Source of the DNA: Triglochin maritima
Lineage: Eukaryota > Streptophyta > Magnoliopsida > Alismatales > Juncaginaceae
Length of the DNA stretch: 64,000 nt
Reading direction: 5' to 3'
Assembly: GCA_963682175.1 (NCBI GenBank)
Contig: OY821789.1
Location: forward strand, 5,394,001 to 5,458,000
In this document: one piece after another, positions 47,759 through 60,519 of the stretch
Position numbering within the stretch: position 1 is the first letter of the stretch
How the letters are laid out: each line of letters opens with the position of its first letter
Notes under the pieces: generated by a model
Told to the model about the DNA's origin: nothing
Database searches by the model: none
Seen by the model: the letters and a program-made list of their open reading frames with translations, nothing else
Made by a program: the position numbers and the translations under genes

Positions 47759-47942
47759 TGGGCGTCTGACGGAGCCGCCCAGCGTAGGAGAGGGGTGTCT
47801 GGGTAAGACGCCTCCCCCTAGGGGGGCGTTTTACCCAAACGCCCCGCCCATGGAACGGGCGTCTGGCTAAGACGCCTCCCCCATGGGGAGGCGTCTTAGC
47901 TAGACGCCCCTCTCCTACGCTAGGCGGCTCCGCCAGACGCCC
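47759..47942. repeat. GC-rich inverted repeat of MULE-like copy 2
   Basis: The counterpart of 30428-30648: arms starting GGGCGTCTGACGGAGCCGCC pair with the right arm with a few mismatches, around further GGCGTCT/AGACGCC palindromes. Confidence 0.85.
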
Positions 47943-48660
47943 GCAATTTTTTATTATTTTTATATTTTTTTATTAAAAAGATAATTGATTTTAAATTTAG
48001 ATAATTGCTAAATTAATTAATTAATAAGTTAATAATTACTATATTCGGATGACTGATACCCTTTCGGTACACCGAATAGAGATTTCCAGAGAAATGTCGA
48101 AGCTATTGAGAATAAATATTCGGATAACCGGGTAAAGATAAGTAAACTGACCCAATGATTCTAGGAAGATCAAAAACATACTGTATTTACGATCACGGTG
48201 GACCGATGGAAACTCGGTCATCCACATAGAACATATTCGGTAGACGGAGAAGCAAACGGTCGACCGTCCGACATCACCTTACAACGAGTTTTTGCAATTG
48301 ATGAAAATTCAAAAAAAAAATCAGATCCAACAATTTCAATATCCAAAAAATTTCCAGGTGGCGCTGCTCCCTTGTCACCCCCGCCACCTCACCGGCGAGG
48401 TGGAATGCCGCTCGCTCACTGGGGAGCGAGACCCCCGAATGACCTGTCGATGTGGTATTTGTAAGTCGGGAAGTTTTACCACTGGGAATTTTGGATCTTA
48501 AATTTTTTGAATATTAATCACTTGCAAAAAAACTCATTGTAATTTGACCACGTTACCACCAAAAATCTTGCAACAGAACCTCAAATAATTTGAGATAACA
48601 CACCGTATAATTTTAAGAATTTATTTATATTTTATTTTTAATTTTTTATCATTAAAAATA

Positions 48661-48913
48661 TGGGCGTCTGTCTAACACGCCTCCACCAACGTGGAGGCGT
48701 CTGGTTAACACGCCTCCACCTATGTGGAGGCGTCTTAGCCAGACGCCTCAACGTTCGTGGAGGCGCCTAGCTAAGACGTTGTCACCTTGGTGGAGGCGTC
48801 TGGCTAAGACGCCGCCACCATGGTGTAGGCGTCGTATCCAGACGCCTCCACCTAGGTGAAGGCGTCTTAGCCAGACGCCGCCACCATGGTGTAGGCGTCG
48901 TATCCAGACGCCC
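48661..48913. repeat. GGCGTCT/AGACGCC palindrome array of copy 2
   Basis: The counterpart of 29771-29990, with spacers such as CACCAACGTGGA and CACCATGGTG. Half-sites vary (TAACACGCC, GTATCCAGACG), so the array has drifted or been reshuffled since the copies separated. Confidence 0.85.
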
Positions 48914-49445
48914 GAGTCGGAAAAAAAATCTGCCTCCGTTACTTAGCCGTATCTAGGCGTTTCGCCAGACATTTTCGTGGTGTTGGTACTATGAATGTGA
49001 GTAAAACTGAGTCAAATACCTTGTTTAAAGACACGGGACGAAATGAGTATTAATTGATTTGTTAAGGGCAAAAATGTAATTTTTGGGGCGATTTAAGTAG
49101 TTTTCCGACGACAAATAGTAGTTCCCATAGTTTATTGGTCATGTATGTTTCATATCCAATGAAATTTTGTAAGACTTAAATTATTTCGACCCGTTAGCTA
49201 AATGTTGATGGTTTGGTTTGCAATATTTTGCTAAAGCTACGTACGCTAGCAAAATCCAACTCATAATGGACAACCCCAATTGCCTGTTGATTATAAAGAC
49301 ACCACCACCGCACTATCTACCTATGACATGGAACCAATAATCATGGTGGCATTTATTTAGATTAGGTGGAGTGGCCACCTGATTGGCTACAAAAGCAACC
49401 TGTCCAACATTTTGGGCGTGTATTAAGGGGGTTGTTGGTGATGGG

Positions 49446-49912
49446 TAGGGCTGCAACTCGGATAATATAACTCGGATACCAACTGTATCCGAATTCGAAT
49501 CCGAATACCATATTCCATTACCAAATTCGAATTCGAATCCGAATTCAGTAGAACTATCCGAATCCGAATCCGAATCCGAATTCAGTAGAACTATCCGAAT
49601 CCGAATTCGAATCCGAATTCAGTAGAACTATCCGAATCCGAATACTAAATTTTCGTATTAAAATTTTAGAATACTAAATTTTGGAATACTAATTTGTGTA
49701 TTTGACCATGTATTCGAATAATTCGGATAATTCGGATAATTCGAATATTAAATAGCTTGTATCCGAATTCGTATCCGAATTCTAATTGGTAAATTTTTTT
49801 AAACCAAATTCGTATCCGAAATTAAATTGGTAACATTGAACTTACCAAATACCAACTAAATAGAAATTTTCGAATCGGATACTCGGATACTTGGTAACCA
49901 TTTGCACCCCTA
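49446..49912. mobile_element. hAT-like MITE with perfect 8-bp duplication
   Basis: Ends TAGGGCTGCAACTCGG and TTTGCACCCCTA; perfect duplication GTGATGGG (49438-49445 and 49913-49920). The left half is a run of CCGAATTCGAATCCGAAT units (49490-49640), the right half their diverged inverse. Confidence 0.9.
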
Positions 49913-49920
49913 GTGATGGG

Positions 49921-52900
49921 AAAGAAACCAAATAGAAAGCTCGAATTTAAGACAAAGATTGATCACAAATGACTCGAAGAAAGACTTAATACACATGCAC
50001 AAGCTTATTATAACAACTTACTTAATTATTAAAAGTACTGTTGGGATTGTGTCTAAAATTGAATGTGGACTAGGTTCTTAGGATGATTAGGACTTCGTCC
50101 ACAAAAGGAATGTAGACTAGAGGTATTAGGTTTTACACCTAAAAGTAGAATTTGAATTTCAAAATTTGGTGAAACGCTCGAAAGACATCCTGAATGTGAC
50201 TTGACTTTAAGGTTTAATTTTAGAGGTTGGAGAGGTAAATAATTGGACGCTCACATGTCATATTGCCTTATTTGCGAATCTAATCCCCCATTGTTTTTGG
50301 GTTTTGCTCATCTCATGGTAAAGGAGCACATATCAAGATGAACTTAGATGTGGTTGGCCTGATTTGTTGAAGTTGAGAATTAAATGAAAACAAAATTTTA
50401 GTTGATGCTTGGAGCTTGTTTTCTTATTGTTTTAGTTTAAACGCTTAACCGGCTACTAGCATATCCAATCCTAACTATTTTATCCTCGAGTTAGGAGAGA
50501 TATCCATGTCAATCCTCTTCTCTTCTTGTGTATGATTTCTCTTGGTTATTGTATGCTTGTACATTTGCTTCATGCCTTCATATGGTTGTCGCATTATACA
50601 TGCTTCTTGAAGTGTTAGTATGAACTCCCAGCAGGAGAGTCCCTACCACAAATATCACAAAATAATGTGCTTCATTTGAAAGAAGTATTTTTTCTATTGA
50701 CATTATTTAAACTTTGTAAAACGAATATCATCTCAAGCCATTCAAAAATAAATTAGAAATGGATTAATGTATTACACGTAAAGTTTATCCATTGTATATT
50801 TATATTTTGACTAGCTAAAACTTAAGCAAGCACAAAACAAGTTGGTCTTGAATATACCATGAACCACATCCTAGGATTTCTTCTATCAACTAATTCACGC
50901 GTATACCTTTTACATCAACCATTCAACTACACCTTTTATGGCTTTATGAAAATAATAATAAAACTTCATTGTTGATGTTTTTGCTCTACAACTTTTTAAT
51001 TTTTTAACATTGTTTTATTATTACACGGAACGAATGTACACATGTAAGTTCTGGGGAAAAAAATTAAGATAATCTTAGTTGCTCCGTAGCCACTAGAGTT
51101 TAAACTTGTAACCTAATTTGGTAGAGACAACCTCAAAGTGAACACTTGAACTATTTCAACTTTTTTTTGATATGCAAATTAACAATCTTTCCAACTACAT
51201 AAGCATAACGAGAGGGTAATGAGATTGTATATATGGGCGTTAATTAATCTTTTCTTCCAGAACACCTTGCATGTTTATGTCCAAATCACAACCACTATGC
51301 CCTTCACTATTGGCCTTTTCCTCACAAGCACTAGAAAATTAGCATTTGGTCAATAAAACATCAAATGACAAGCTGAATGAGACCTGGTGGCAGTCACTAA
51401 TATAACTGTGCGTGTCATAATGACGTTAATTAACCGTGTCAACTTCGATGTTCTTGCCATGGTCAACTTCCCGAAACTACTTACTAACATGTTCATTGAA
51501 TAATCCATGATGTCCAACATAGCCAGATTGATTTAAACCAAGAAGTAATCTCCATAATTATCCCATTTATCATAAGAAATTAGTGTCGGTAGCTTTCTTT
51601 CGCAAACATCAAATGATGGCAACAGGTTGAAGTTTCTATTATCTCAAGAATTCTTCACCCTTACCACAAGATATTAAGGTTGCGTCAAAGAATTAGTCGA
51701 ACCGCTTTGTTGTCTCCACCTTGCATCATTGCAACAGTAGAATTTTGGAATCTTATAATTCAGATATGTAGAAACGTTAGGGAATAATTTTTGAATTAAT
51801 ATATCTAATTCCTAAAATCAAGATCTATCAGAAGTATTTTCCAAGCACCGTAGAATTAATGGTAACATCTTCCACAACCATCAAACAATAACCACGGTCT
51901 GAACTTTCTTTTGCTTGTGGGACTGTCCATCTGGAAGGCGTTTTACATGCATCCATGTCATGTTCCAAATGAAAACAGCAACAAAACCTCCACTTCAATT
52001 AATATTACTAATTAAACAAAATCTTTGCCAACAAAAGCGTCCCGAATCTCATGGTTAGGTCTCGCTAATCTAAATCAAAATGAAGATTATAATACACCTA
52101 AAGTTCCATCATGCTTTAATTATCTTGTCTTTAAAAAACAAGATGATGGCATGATTCCGTGGAAGATGAACGTGAAATGGGAGGAAAAAAAATGCCACTT
52201 GACCATATGACACGGGCTACTATTAGCAAAGAGTAGTAGATATCTTGTTAAGTGCACGCAAGTGCATTATTGAAAGCTGAGTCCAAAGTTTTCACATCAT
52301 GCCATGTAAACCAACCGGAGACAAACCAAACTTATCTACTGCTTATTATATCAATAATGACGAGGGATCCATGGCATGACCCCATGTTAGATACTTAGAC
52401 GTGACATGTTTCATCATAATTGAATATGGTGGTAAGTCCATGGCATTTATCCACCTTGCAATGTTGTCCCAATACAAATAATTATGAGTAATGACTAGTT
52501 GTTGAATTGGTTCTGAAGATAAAACTATGGTTGTATTGGAAAGTCGTTTACCTAATAAAGATTAACCCTGTCGACTGTCGTAGACGGTCAGGAGCACTGA
52601 TTTGATGCCTTTTGTCCACGTTATTATTGAGATAATATTGTAATAATAAATATGTGTGTTACTGTTGCATGTTCTTTTCTTGTGATATCAACATGAAGAA
52701 ATGTGAATGCTGTGGATCATTTGTTTTTTTTATATAACACGTTACAGTTGATTTTCCCGCGCTATGTTATGTCTTTTATATGGCATTTTTCTTAGTATTA
52801 AAAGTCTCCATTATTTGTTGGATTTAATTGTTCCAATGAACATCAAATAAGAGAGTTAGATTTATTAAAGACAACGATAATTATGCATTTGCAGAAGTAA

Positions 52901-54503
52901 CTTTATTTTTCATAAATATAGCTGATAATTGGTGTACGTGTATTCAGATTAAAGGAGATCAAGCGCGATTGATGAGACTTGAGGCCAATAGATCAAACGA
53001 GGTTGAGTGATCTCATGTAGTGACTGTAGCAAACAACAAATATGTGAAGTGGTAGTGGTATGCACAAGAGACATGCAAGGTTCTCAGTTGAGTGTTGCCA
53101 TAAAGGAGATCTAATTTGAGTCCGCAGATAATATTCAAGATAATGAAAAATGCGAACATGACAAACATTAAACGCCCAAAGGTGTACAAGGTGCATGTAT
53201 GTATTGCACGAAGCTATTCATGAAGTAACTTTAGTCAAGAGGGTCGGAATTCAAAAGAAAAATCCAGTGGGATTAAAATTAAAAATCCACGAGACCCAGA
53301 ATGCTAGAGAGTCGTTTATCCTTCCTTACAAATTAGCTAGTAGAAGCCCTAAAATCTAGGGGGATCAGAGGACTCTCGTGACTTAATGTGGCACCGCTAC
53401 TCCTTGCCTCCTTTAAGAGGTGTCACGCAATAATACAAATTACGTGTTTGGGATTAGGTTAATAGGTGTTAGATAAGGTAGAGATAACCTTTGTGTGGTC
53501 CCGTTGATCAAGCAAGCTTGTTAAACAACAATATATCTTCTTTTAATTTGTGATTATCATCTTTATTTGATATATGTTTAAGTACCCCTTGGTTTGGATG
53601 TAGGTGAACCCCAAGATTTGTCATAACTTCCCAGTCCTGCCTCAAGAATCTAATTCCTTACCAATCTCGACCGATATACGGAATATAGTGGTGCTTTCAT
53701 TAGATAAAATAAAATAAAATGGTAGAGTAATTTGGCAAAAATCTTATATAGAAGCAATGGTTAGTGGTCAAGATGTTGCTTAACAATCAACAACTGTGTC
53801 TCAATCAAGCATTCAAGCATGATGTTGAAGGAATCGTGCAGTGCACCTTCCTCGTTGGAGTCCAATTATATACGAACCAATTACTGAATGGGAATATGAG
53901 GGATATACCAAACTAGTAGGAGCCACGATGCACGTATAGAAAGAGACACATGGCCAGACCAGGTTGTGTAGGGTTGGAAGGTTTTCTTTTGATTTTTTTT
54001 AATAAAAACTTTAGATGTATTTGGCTTGATTGTGGAACAGCTCTTGACCTTTTGTTCAACTGGATCAGAAATATCTTAGGACTCTTTTTTTCTCGAGAAT
54101 AAATTATTCTTTTAGTAAAAGATGGCTGCCAATATCCATTTCTATAATAGTTCGTGGACCATGATGAAAGACGGAGCTACATATTTAAATTTAAAGTAAT
54201 CAGACAAACTCAAATTGAACAACGTGACTACGTGAGTTTGATGATGAATTCTTATGTTTTTCCCCCATTTTAACACTGGCAAAGTAGTTTCATGTTGAAC
54301 AATTTTAGGATATACTAGCTTTGTGGTTATAAAGTATGTCAACTATTTCACTTATATAAATTTTTGGATGATTTTTACTTGTCTACGTTACAACATGGTA
54401 TTAGAGTCAATCATACAGTCTAATTATATCAGTACCTCTTTTTATGAGGCATGTACGAATAGTTTTACAAATTTAGTATTTTTGAGGGAAAAAATGATTA
54501 ATA
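49921..54503. other. Intergenic
   Basis: 4.6 kb of AT-rich DNA with no gene, RNA or well-formed mobile element that I can support. Confidence 0.35.
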
Positions 54504-55590
54504 GACGCTTGCGTCTGGGACGCGTACTGACGTGGTCAGTCCAGTCAGCAACAACAGATTTATTTTGTGTCACATGCAACTTATACTCTCTCAATGCAAC
54601 ATTACGTTTCCAAATGCAACATTTATTTTCCTTATGCAACATTTTTTTTCCCAATGCAACTTTTGATTCCCCCACAGAAAAACCCACAACATAAAATGGA
54701 CAGACGAACACCTTATTTTGTCCAGAATAAGTTCTGTGATTGTCCAGAATAAGTTGTGTGTCTGTCCAGAATAAGTTATGTTTGTTGTCCATAATAAGTT
54801 CAAAGTTTGTCCAAAATATGTTATGTGTCAGTCCAGAAAAAGTTCAAAGTTTGTCTAGAATATGTTGTGTGTGTGTCCATAATAAGATCAAAGTCTGTCC
54901 AGAATAAGTTCAAAGTTTGTCTAGAAAATGTTGTGTGTTTGTCCATAATAAGATCAAAGTTTGTCCATAATAAGTTGTGTGTCTGTCCATAATAAGTACA
55001 AAGTCTGTCCAGAATAAGTTCAAAATCTGTCCATAATAAGTTCTGTGTTTGTCCAGAATAAGTTCTGTGTGTGTCCAGAATAAGTTGTGTGTCTGTCCAT
55101 AATAAGTTGTGTGTCTGTCCAGAATAAGTTCAAAGTTTGTCCAGAATATGTTGTGTGTCTGTCCAGAACAGGTTGTGTGTTTGTCCATAATAAGTTCAAA
55201 GTTTGTCATAATAAGTTCAAAGTCTGTCCAGAATAAGTTCAAAATCTGTCCATAATAAGTTCTGTGTTTGTCCAGAATAAGTTCAAAGTTTGTCCAGAAT
55301 AAGTTCTGTGTATGTCCATAATAAGCTCAAAGTATGTCCATAATAAGTTTTGTGTCTGTGCAGAATAAGTTTTGTGTCTGTCCAGATTAAATTGTGTGTC
55401 TGTTTAGAATAAGTTTTATTGGGAAATGTTGCATGTGGAAACGAAATGTTGCATCGGAAAAGTAAAAATCACATGTGACACAAAAAATATACTACTTAGT
55501 TAAGTTAAAAAATTAAAAGACATTTGAATTTTGCTGACTATACTGCTGACTGTATTGACCATGTCAGCGCGCGTCACGAACGTCTGCGTC
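54504..55590. mobile_element. Inverted-repeat (foldback-type) element carrying a 22-bp array
   Basis: The left end GACGCTTGCGTCTGGGACGC (54504 on) and the inverted right end GACGCAGACGTTCGTGACGC (from 55590) match at about three quarters of 46 positions, both closing with CAGTCAGC. Inside, TTGTGTCACATG pairs with its inverse near 55470, and ATGCAAC boxes on the left (four, about 20 bases apart) face GTTGCAT boxes on the right. The centre is a 22-bp tandem array. No transposase and no clear target duplication are seen, so its class is open; a Mutator-like foldback element is possible. Confidence 0.6.
54690..55410. repeat. 22-bp tandem array, TGTCCAGAATAAG core
   Basis: About 30 units of 22 bases follow the pattern TGTCCAGAATAAGTTGTGTG plus TC, with variants TCAAAGT for the second half and CATAATAAG for the first. 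Because 22 bases times three gives 22 codons, long open frames arise on the minus strand (54910-55242); they are repeat artefacts. Confidence 0.9.
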
Positions 55591-56960
55591 CGTATATAAG
55601 GATCCTTTTGAGAACGCACATGGGAACTCTCACTTAAAACTCTAATTTTGAGCAATCACCTCCCCTAATTTATGTCTTTTAAGAAAATTTTGAAGTTAAC
55701 CTTTAACCAATAACTATCTTTTTCTTTCTTTTTTCAGATTCGAATCCATGTTTCATATTTTTCTTTCCATTAATTTACCATGAGAGGTGGATCATGGATG
55801 GTCCACCTTCGTCCGTCTCTACTCTCTAGACATCCATTCATTCATTCAATTAATTTACATTTACAATTCAAAGTTCAAACAACCACAAGAAAATTGATAG
55901 GCAAGGAAGGTAGTTGGTTGTGGCTAATGGACTGACTGACTCTCTGACACCATCGATGAGATCCAAGACCAACACAAGAGAAGACACGTTTAGTTGGTGG
56001 TGGGGATTGGGGATGAAGAAAACCAAATGAAGTGCTTCCTTCCCCACCAACACACCTAACATTAACAATCACCGCTCCAACCCGTGTGTGTTTTGTTATG
56101 TTCTGTTCTCATCCTCCACCGACCACTTGGCATCTGCTCTGCTCTGCTTCTTGTTACGATCGATTTCTCCCTATTTTAAACACTCTTAATTTCCACAGTC
56201 AACGTTCCAACCCCATTATACCAATCTCGAATTCTTTCTTTATTACATGTCTGGAATCTTTTCCAGGTGTTGCAACCACAGGGGGATGACTTTGGTTGGT
56301 CGTAAGACGTAAACCATCCCCGAATTACAACCACCCATTTCCGACCATTTATTGCTCAGCCAAATATTGTAGTTTAAATTTTAGTAGTTTAAACATTTGT
56401 TTGACAATTGGAGTTCATAGCAAAAAACTAAAAATCATTTGTTGTTATGAGATGGTTTCCATGTAGTTGTTTGTATTTTATAAATCATATAAAAGATGAC
56501 TTCTCTCCAACTCATGGACGTCACCAAAAAATTAGAAAAGTCACAAAATTAAATATGTTGTATTTTTAATATAAAAAGACACATGAGAACATAAACACGG
56601 TTCAAACATCTTGAAATTGGGTACCCAATAACCTCCTAAGTCCCAATACCATCCTTACCACTAAATTAAGATCACTTTCAAACGAAAGATGAGATCATGA
56701 AAAGATAATACCCCCTCTCTCTCTGTTCCACCCACCCATTCCGACGGTCCAGATTCACCCGACACCCCACAATATCTTATCCAATCCAGGGTCCTTTCCA
56801 CAAATCTCCCAACAACGTGGTCTTCGAGAAAAGAAACGAAAAGAAAAGCATCATCCGGATTCCAAACCCGGACTTCAAAATGAATTTATAAAAATACCCG
56901 AAGACAGATCCGAAACACGACCTGACCCCTTTCTTTATTCTGAAATCTCGGGAACGCAAC
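55591..56960. other. Intergenic upstream of the 57101 gene
   Basis: No gene supported. A CT-rich stretch and AACTCTC-type words occur at 55640-55660. Confidence 0.35.
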
Positions 56961-57100
56961 GAAAGCGTGCGATCCAAATCCTATATAACCTCTCCCATAA
57001 CCCCAATCTCTACCCACACTTTTCCACTCCTGTTCCCATTTTACCCTTCTACTTATACCCCAGTGTTCGTACGAATTTGCGATTTTACCCCTCGTCGGAA
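56961..57100 (+). promoter_or_regulatory. Core promoter and 5' UTR of the 57101 gene
   Basis: A clear TATA box CTATATAACC lies at 56981-56990, about 110 bases before the ATG. The following CT- and C-rich leader is typical of a plant 5' UTR. Confidence 0.65.
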
Positions 57101-57619
57101 ATGGAGAACGCGGCCACCGCCGGGGCTGGAAACAAGAGGGAAAGAGAGGAGTGGGATGAGGACTTACCGGAGACGACCAAGAGGCTTCGGGAAGATCTTT
57201 TGTTTGATATTCTCGACGACGACGACCGGAGTCCGGCCGCCGCCGGGGAGCTTCTTGGCGACCTCGCCGACGTGATGAAGAGCTTTGAAGAGGAGATCGC
57301 GCCGGCTCCCGCGACGGAGGCGAGTGAACTGGGGTTCTTGCTCGAGGCCTCCGACGACGAACTCGGGCTGCCGCCGACGGCGCCTGAGACGTTGCCGGAG
57401 GGTCAAGTGCCGGCGGCGGAGGTGGATGAGAGCGCCGGAGTGGGGCAGATATGGGGGTTCGAAGACGAGATTCCTAGTTTTTACGACGGATTTGGGACGG
57501 AGTTTTGTGAGGACGAGAGGGACGGGGAGATCTACGGTGGAGGGCTGTTTGGGGATGACGTGGCGTTTTCCTGGCCGTCTGATTCGGGATGGAGGACGGA
57601 ATCGATGCCGGCCGTTTAG
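57101..57619 (+). CDS. Acidic plant protein of unknown function (KRLREDLL / ELGFLLEASDDELG)
   Basis: A single-exon, GC-rich gene for 172 residues, ATG at 57101 in the context GGAAATGG. The protein is very acidic. Segment 24-40 (ETTKRLREDLLFDILDD) joins a basic patch to a leucine-rich helix, 52-65 (LGDLADVMKSFEEE) is a second predicted helix, and 76-91 (ELGFLLEASDDELGLP) is the strongest conserved block. These blocks recur in a plant family of presumed nuclear proteins that I recall only as uncharacterised. KR at 12-13 and KRLR at 27-30 could be nuclear signals. The C-terminal third is rich in Gly, Asp and aromatic residues, as in activation-type regions. There is no enzymatic motif. GC content and codon use are far from the flanks, which supports a real gene. 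Confidence 0.85.
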   Translation: MENAATAGAGNKREREEWDEDLPETTKRLREDLLFDILDDDDRSPAAAGELLGDLADVMKSFEEEIAPAPATEASELGFLLEASDDELGLPPTAPETLPEGQVPAAEVDESAGVGQIWGFEDEIPSFYDGFGTEFCEDERDGEIYGGGLFGDDVAFSWPSDSGWRTESMPAV

Positions 57620-60514
57620 AGGGTGATGGGTGTTCGCGGTTTGGACCCTGTGTTTGTTGGGTTTTTGGTTTGGTAGGGGAATTTGTTCGTTGGGTTTGTG
57701 GTGGAAGTTTGTAAATTTTCTAAGGAGAAAGATAAGTGGCGAGTTGCAAAATTGGTTGTTTCGTTGATTGGCGTTTGGTTTTGGTTGAATTGGATTAGAT
57801 TAGCCGATTAAATTGGTGGTTTGATTGGACGGGGACTTTTGCATTGGTGATTTATAATTTTCACCAAATGAGATGAGAGTTATTCAACTGGGTTTATTTT
57901 TCCTCAAATTATTGAGATGTGTTTTTCCTCAGATGGAAAAGAACCGTGACAAAAGAACGATGGGAGAATGCATACATAACATGTATTTTACAGGAACAGA
58001 AATATGGGAAATGAATCATAAACACAGTAAAAAAAAACTCAGAAAAAACATATTTGTAACATAGATGATAGATCCATTAAACAATTTCAAAGGCAGATTT
58101 ATTTTATTTTATCGCATACAGAAACTTTAGTATCATTAAAGTTAACTTTTTTTAGAAATAACTTATTGAAAAACAGAAGTATTTCTTGGAAAAAAATCAT
58201 TTCCAGTGGTCTTATGACCATTCCACGATGAATTTGTCGATTGAAATAATATATTGTAGGCCCGAGCTGCAACCACACACAGAATTGACGAATCCCAAAT
58301 CGATGGAGATACATTATTTGATTTCCTTCCGCATTCCTCCGATAAAAATCACATAGTATATGTTTAGTTAATCAAGGACGCATATTTCTTTTTAACACCT
58401 CTTGGAAATATAAGAAGATTTCCATATCTACCTTCGTGTAAGACTCAATATTTTTAGATCTACAAGTATTGATATTAACGCTTATAAGTTGCATGATTGT
58501 TTTTGACTTAATTAATTTTATATGAAAGCAACTGCTCTCTATAGTATTAATTAAACTAGTAGAGTAGTAGTACTGAAGTTGAGAATAAACCTATTAGTCA
58601 AGAATATTTACGGATATGTGAACATAAATATGGTAACGTTACGAGAGGCTACATAGAGTTGTTGAGATATTTGCAACTTATAAGATCACGCCTAATAAGT
58701 TTGAGGCAGAAATTTGCGGTAAATAAAAAGATTACTTTTGAAAACAACAACTTGTAAGATCTTTAAAATATGAAAAATAAATAGATTTGTCAATTTATGT
58801 ACTATCGTGTCAAACAGTTCTGTCGTGTTATGATTTAGTATTTTCGTGTTTAGCACAATTTGAAGAAGATTCATTGTGTTTAAATTGAAAATAGTTAAGT
58901 TATATGTTATATTTATATTTTTTTCTAAATAACATATTAATTGATATATGAAGTAAAAAATACTTAATTACCTAACAAAAAAGGTTAGTCATGTACACAC
59001 AATTTCGTGTAATGTCATGTTTAAATCATGTCATCATATCATGTCGTGTAAACTATGTAATGTTAGGAATTAACGTGCCTACAAAGAAACGTCACGTTAT
59101 GTGAAGAACCACTCATAATATGGTTTAGCTGGGAAAAACCAACCCTATGAGAAATTCGAAATTTGTAGAGATAAAGTCAAAATTGATTTGATTATTGTCA
59201 TTGATAGTGGTACAGCCTAAACGCCAATTACAAAGAGACAACTGAACACTTTGAATCTAATACCCTCCGTCACTTTCCAAACCTAAGTGGAAACTTCCCT
59301 GCCTAAAAAAATCTAACATCCATCTTTCCACAAGCGTTACGTGTGGAGACAATTCCTCCTTCAAATCAAAGGGTTAAATTTCGAGGTTTCGTCATGTGGT
59401 GTTGTTGATTGGTCCAAAAGCTCACATGTCCTTGTCTTTACAGCGCATTAATTCTCCACAATGCTGGTCCATGAAGAAACAAGCTTCCTTTTACCGATTC
59501 CTTCAAAAGTGATTCTCAGTGGAACGCAGATCAGGTTCTGATCGTTGAAGATTCTTGTTTTTTGAATTGTAAATTGGAACACAAGTTTTATTATGATGTC
59601 ATTTTTTTGTTGGGATTGTGCCCTAGTTTCTAGCAATTCAAACTTGTCCTAACATTCTTCTACATACGTGATTAAAGTTTTTTCTCTCGTCTTCGTAGAT
59701 CAATTGACCAACGCTATTATCATGTGGAATTTGATCAGTTCACAATCTCTATTAAACCAAAGTATTTTAAAAAGAAATTCATATCAACTCTACTGTAAAA
59801 TATTGCACATTTTTCTTATGTTCGTCGAGATTCTTTTTCCAACTCCTCTCAAGTCTCAACAATAATAGAGTTTTTGATTAGGATTTATACGATATTCTTC
59901 AAATTATGCTAAACCTTAAAGGCTTAAACACTTTCTTTTCATGGAAATCTTGACTAGCACCGGATTCCCTTTCTGACAAATTACATGCACCAATGTTATG
60001 TGGGACATGAAATTATCTCGTGGCAGGAGAATGAAGAGAACAGAATAGCGCACAAGCAGTGGTGGATCCAGGAAAGACAAGTATAACATTTAAGATATAT
60101 TATTCTTCAAAACAAAATGATATTTTCCACTCCTTACTTGTGTCAATTTCACTCGACAAGTTTTTGTGAAGGTTGGTAGAACGACAACGGTAGGTGTTTG
60201 ATTTTTCTCTCCAATTTGAATTGTATCTTATGTTGCTGAATTTGGAAAAATCTAAGAGAAAATTAAGATACAATATCTTGTGTTGTTAGGAATATGAAAT
60301 ATCAAGTAAGAAGTAAGCTTAGAAAGAAGTGAATGTAATGCTCTACTAATAATCTTATGGTGACCCTTTTTTAACTAAATAAATATTGTAAATAATAATT
60401 TATAAGTATATTATTTAGTAATAATATATGGGTATGTTATTTTTTCAAATGGGCTTAGGACACTAAATATCACTTAAGGAAAAACTAAATCCACGCATAG
60501 GCACGTACCTACGC
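57620..60514. other. 3' UTR and intergenic DNA
   Basis: 57620 to about 57880 is probably the 3' UTR of the preceding gene. The remainder is AT-rich without a supported gene or element. Confidence 0.35.
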
Positions 60515-60519
60515 GCACC

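Larger units (their letters stand above)
47505..49126. mobile_element. MULE-like palindrome-rich element, copy 2
   Basis: Ends CTGAATTGCTATTCGTCGCC and, inverted from the right, GGGAACTACTATTTGTCGTC pair imperfectly and continue into ACTTAAATCGCCCC. A perfect 9-bp duplication ATAGTTTAT flanks it (47496-47504 and 49127-49135), as expected for Mutator-like elements. The order of internal blocks is reversed relative to 29555-30903: the CGGAGCCGCC hairpin at 47759-47942 comes first, then the GGCGTCT array at 48661-48913. The spacer has CGGTCGACCG (about 48257). No coding sequence is seen. Confidence 0.85.

Noticed and set aside
54910..55242. 110-codon open frame on the minus strand with FWTDFELIMT-type repeats
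   Set aside because: It is created by the 22-bp tandem array, which keeps frames open by its period; the protein is only the translated repeat.
57164..57626. Arg-rich open frames in other frames of the 57101 gene
   Set aside because: Shadow frames of a GC-rich coding exon; the acidic frame alone has a TATA-driven start and conserved blocks.
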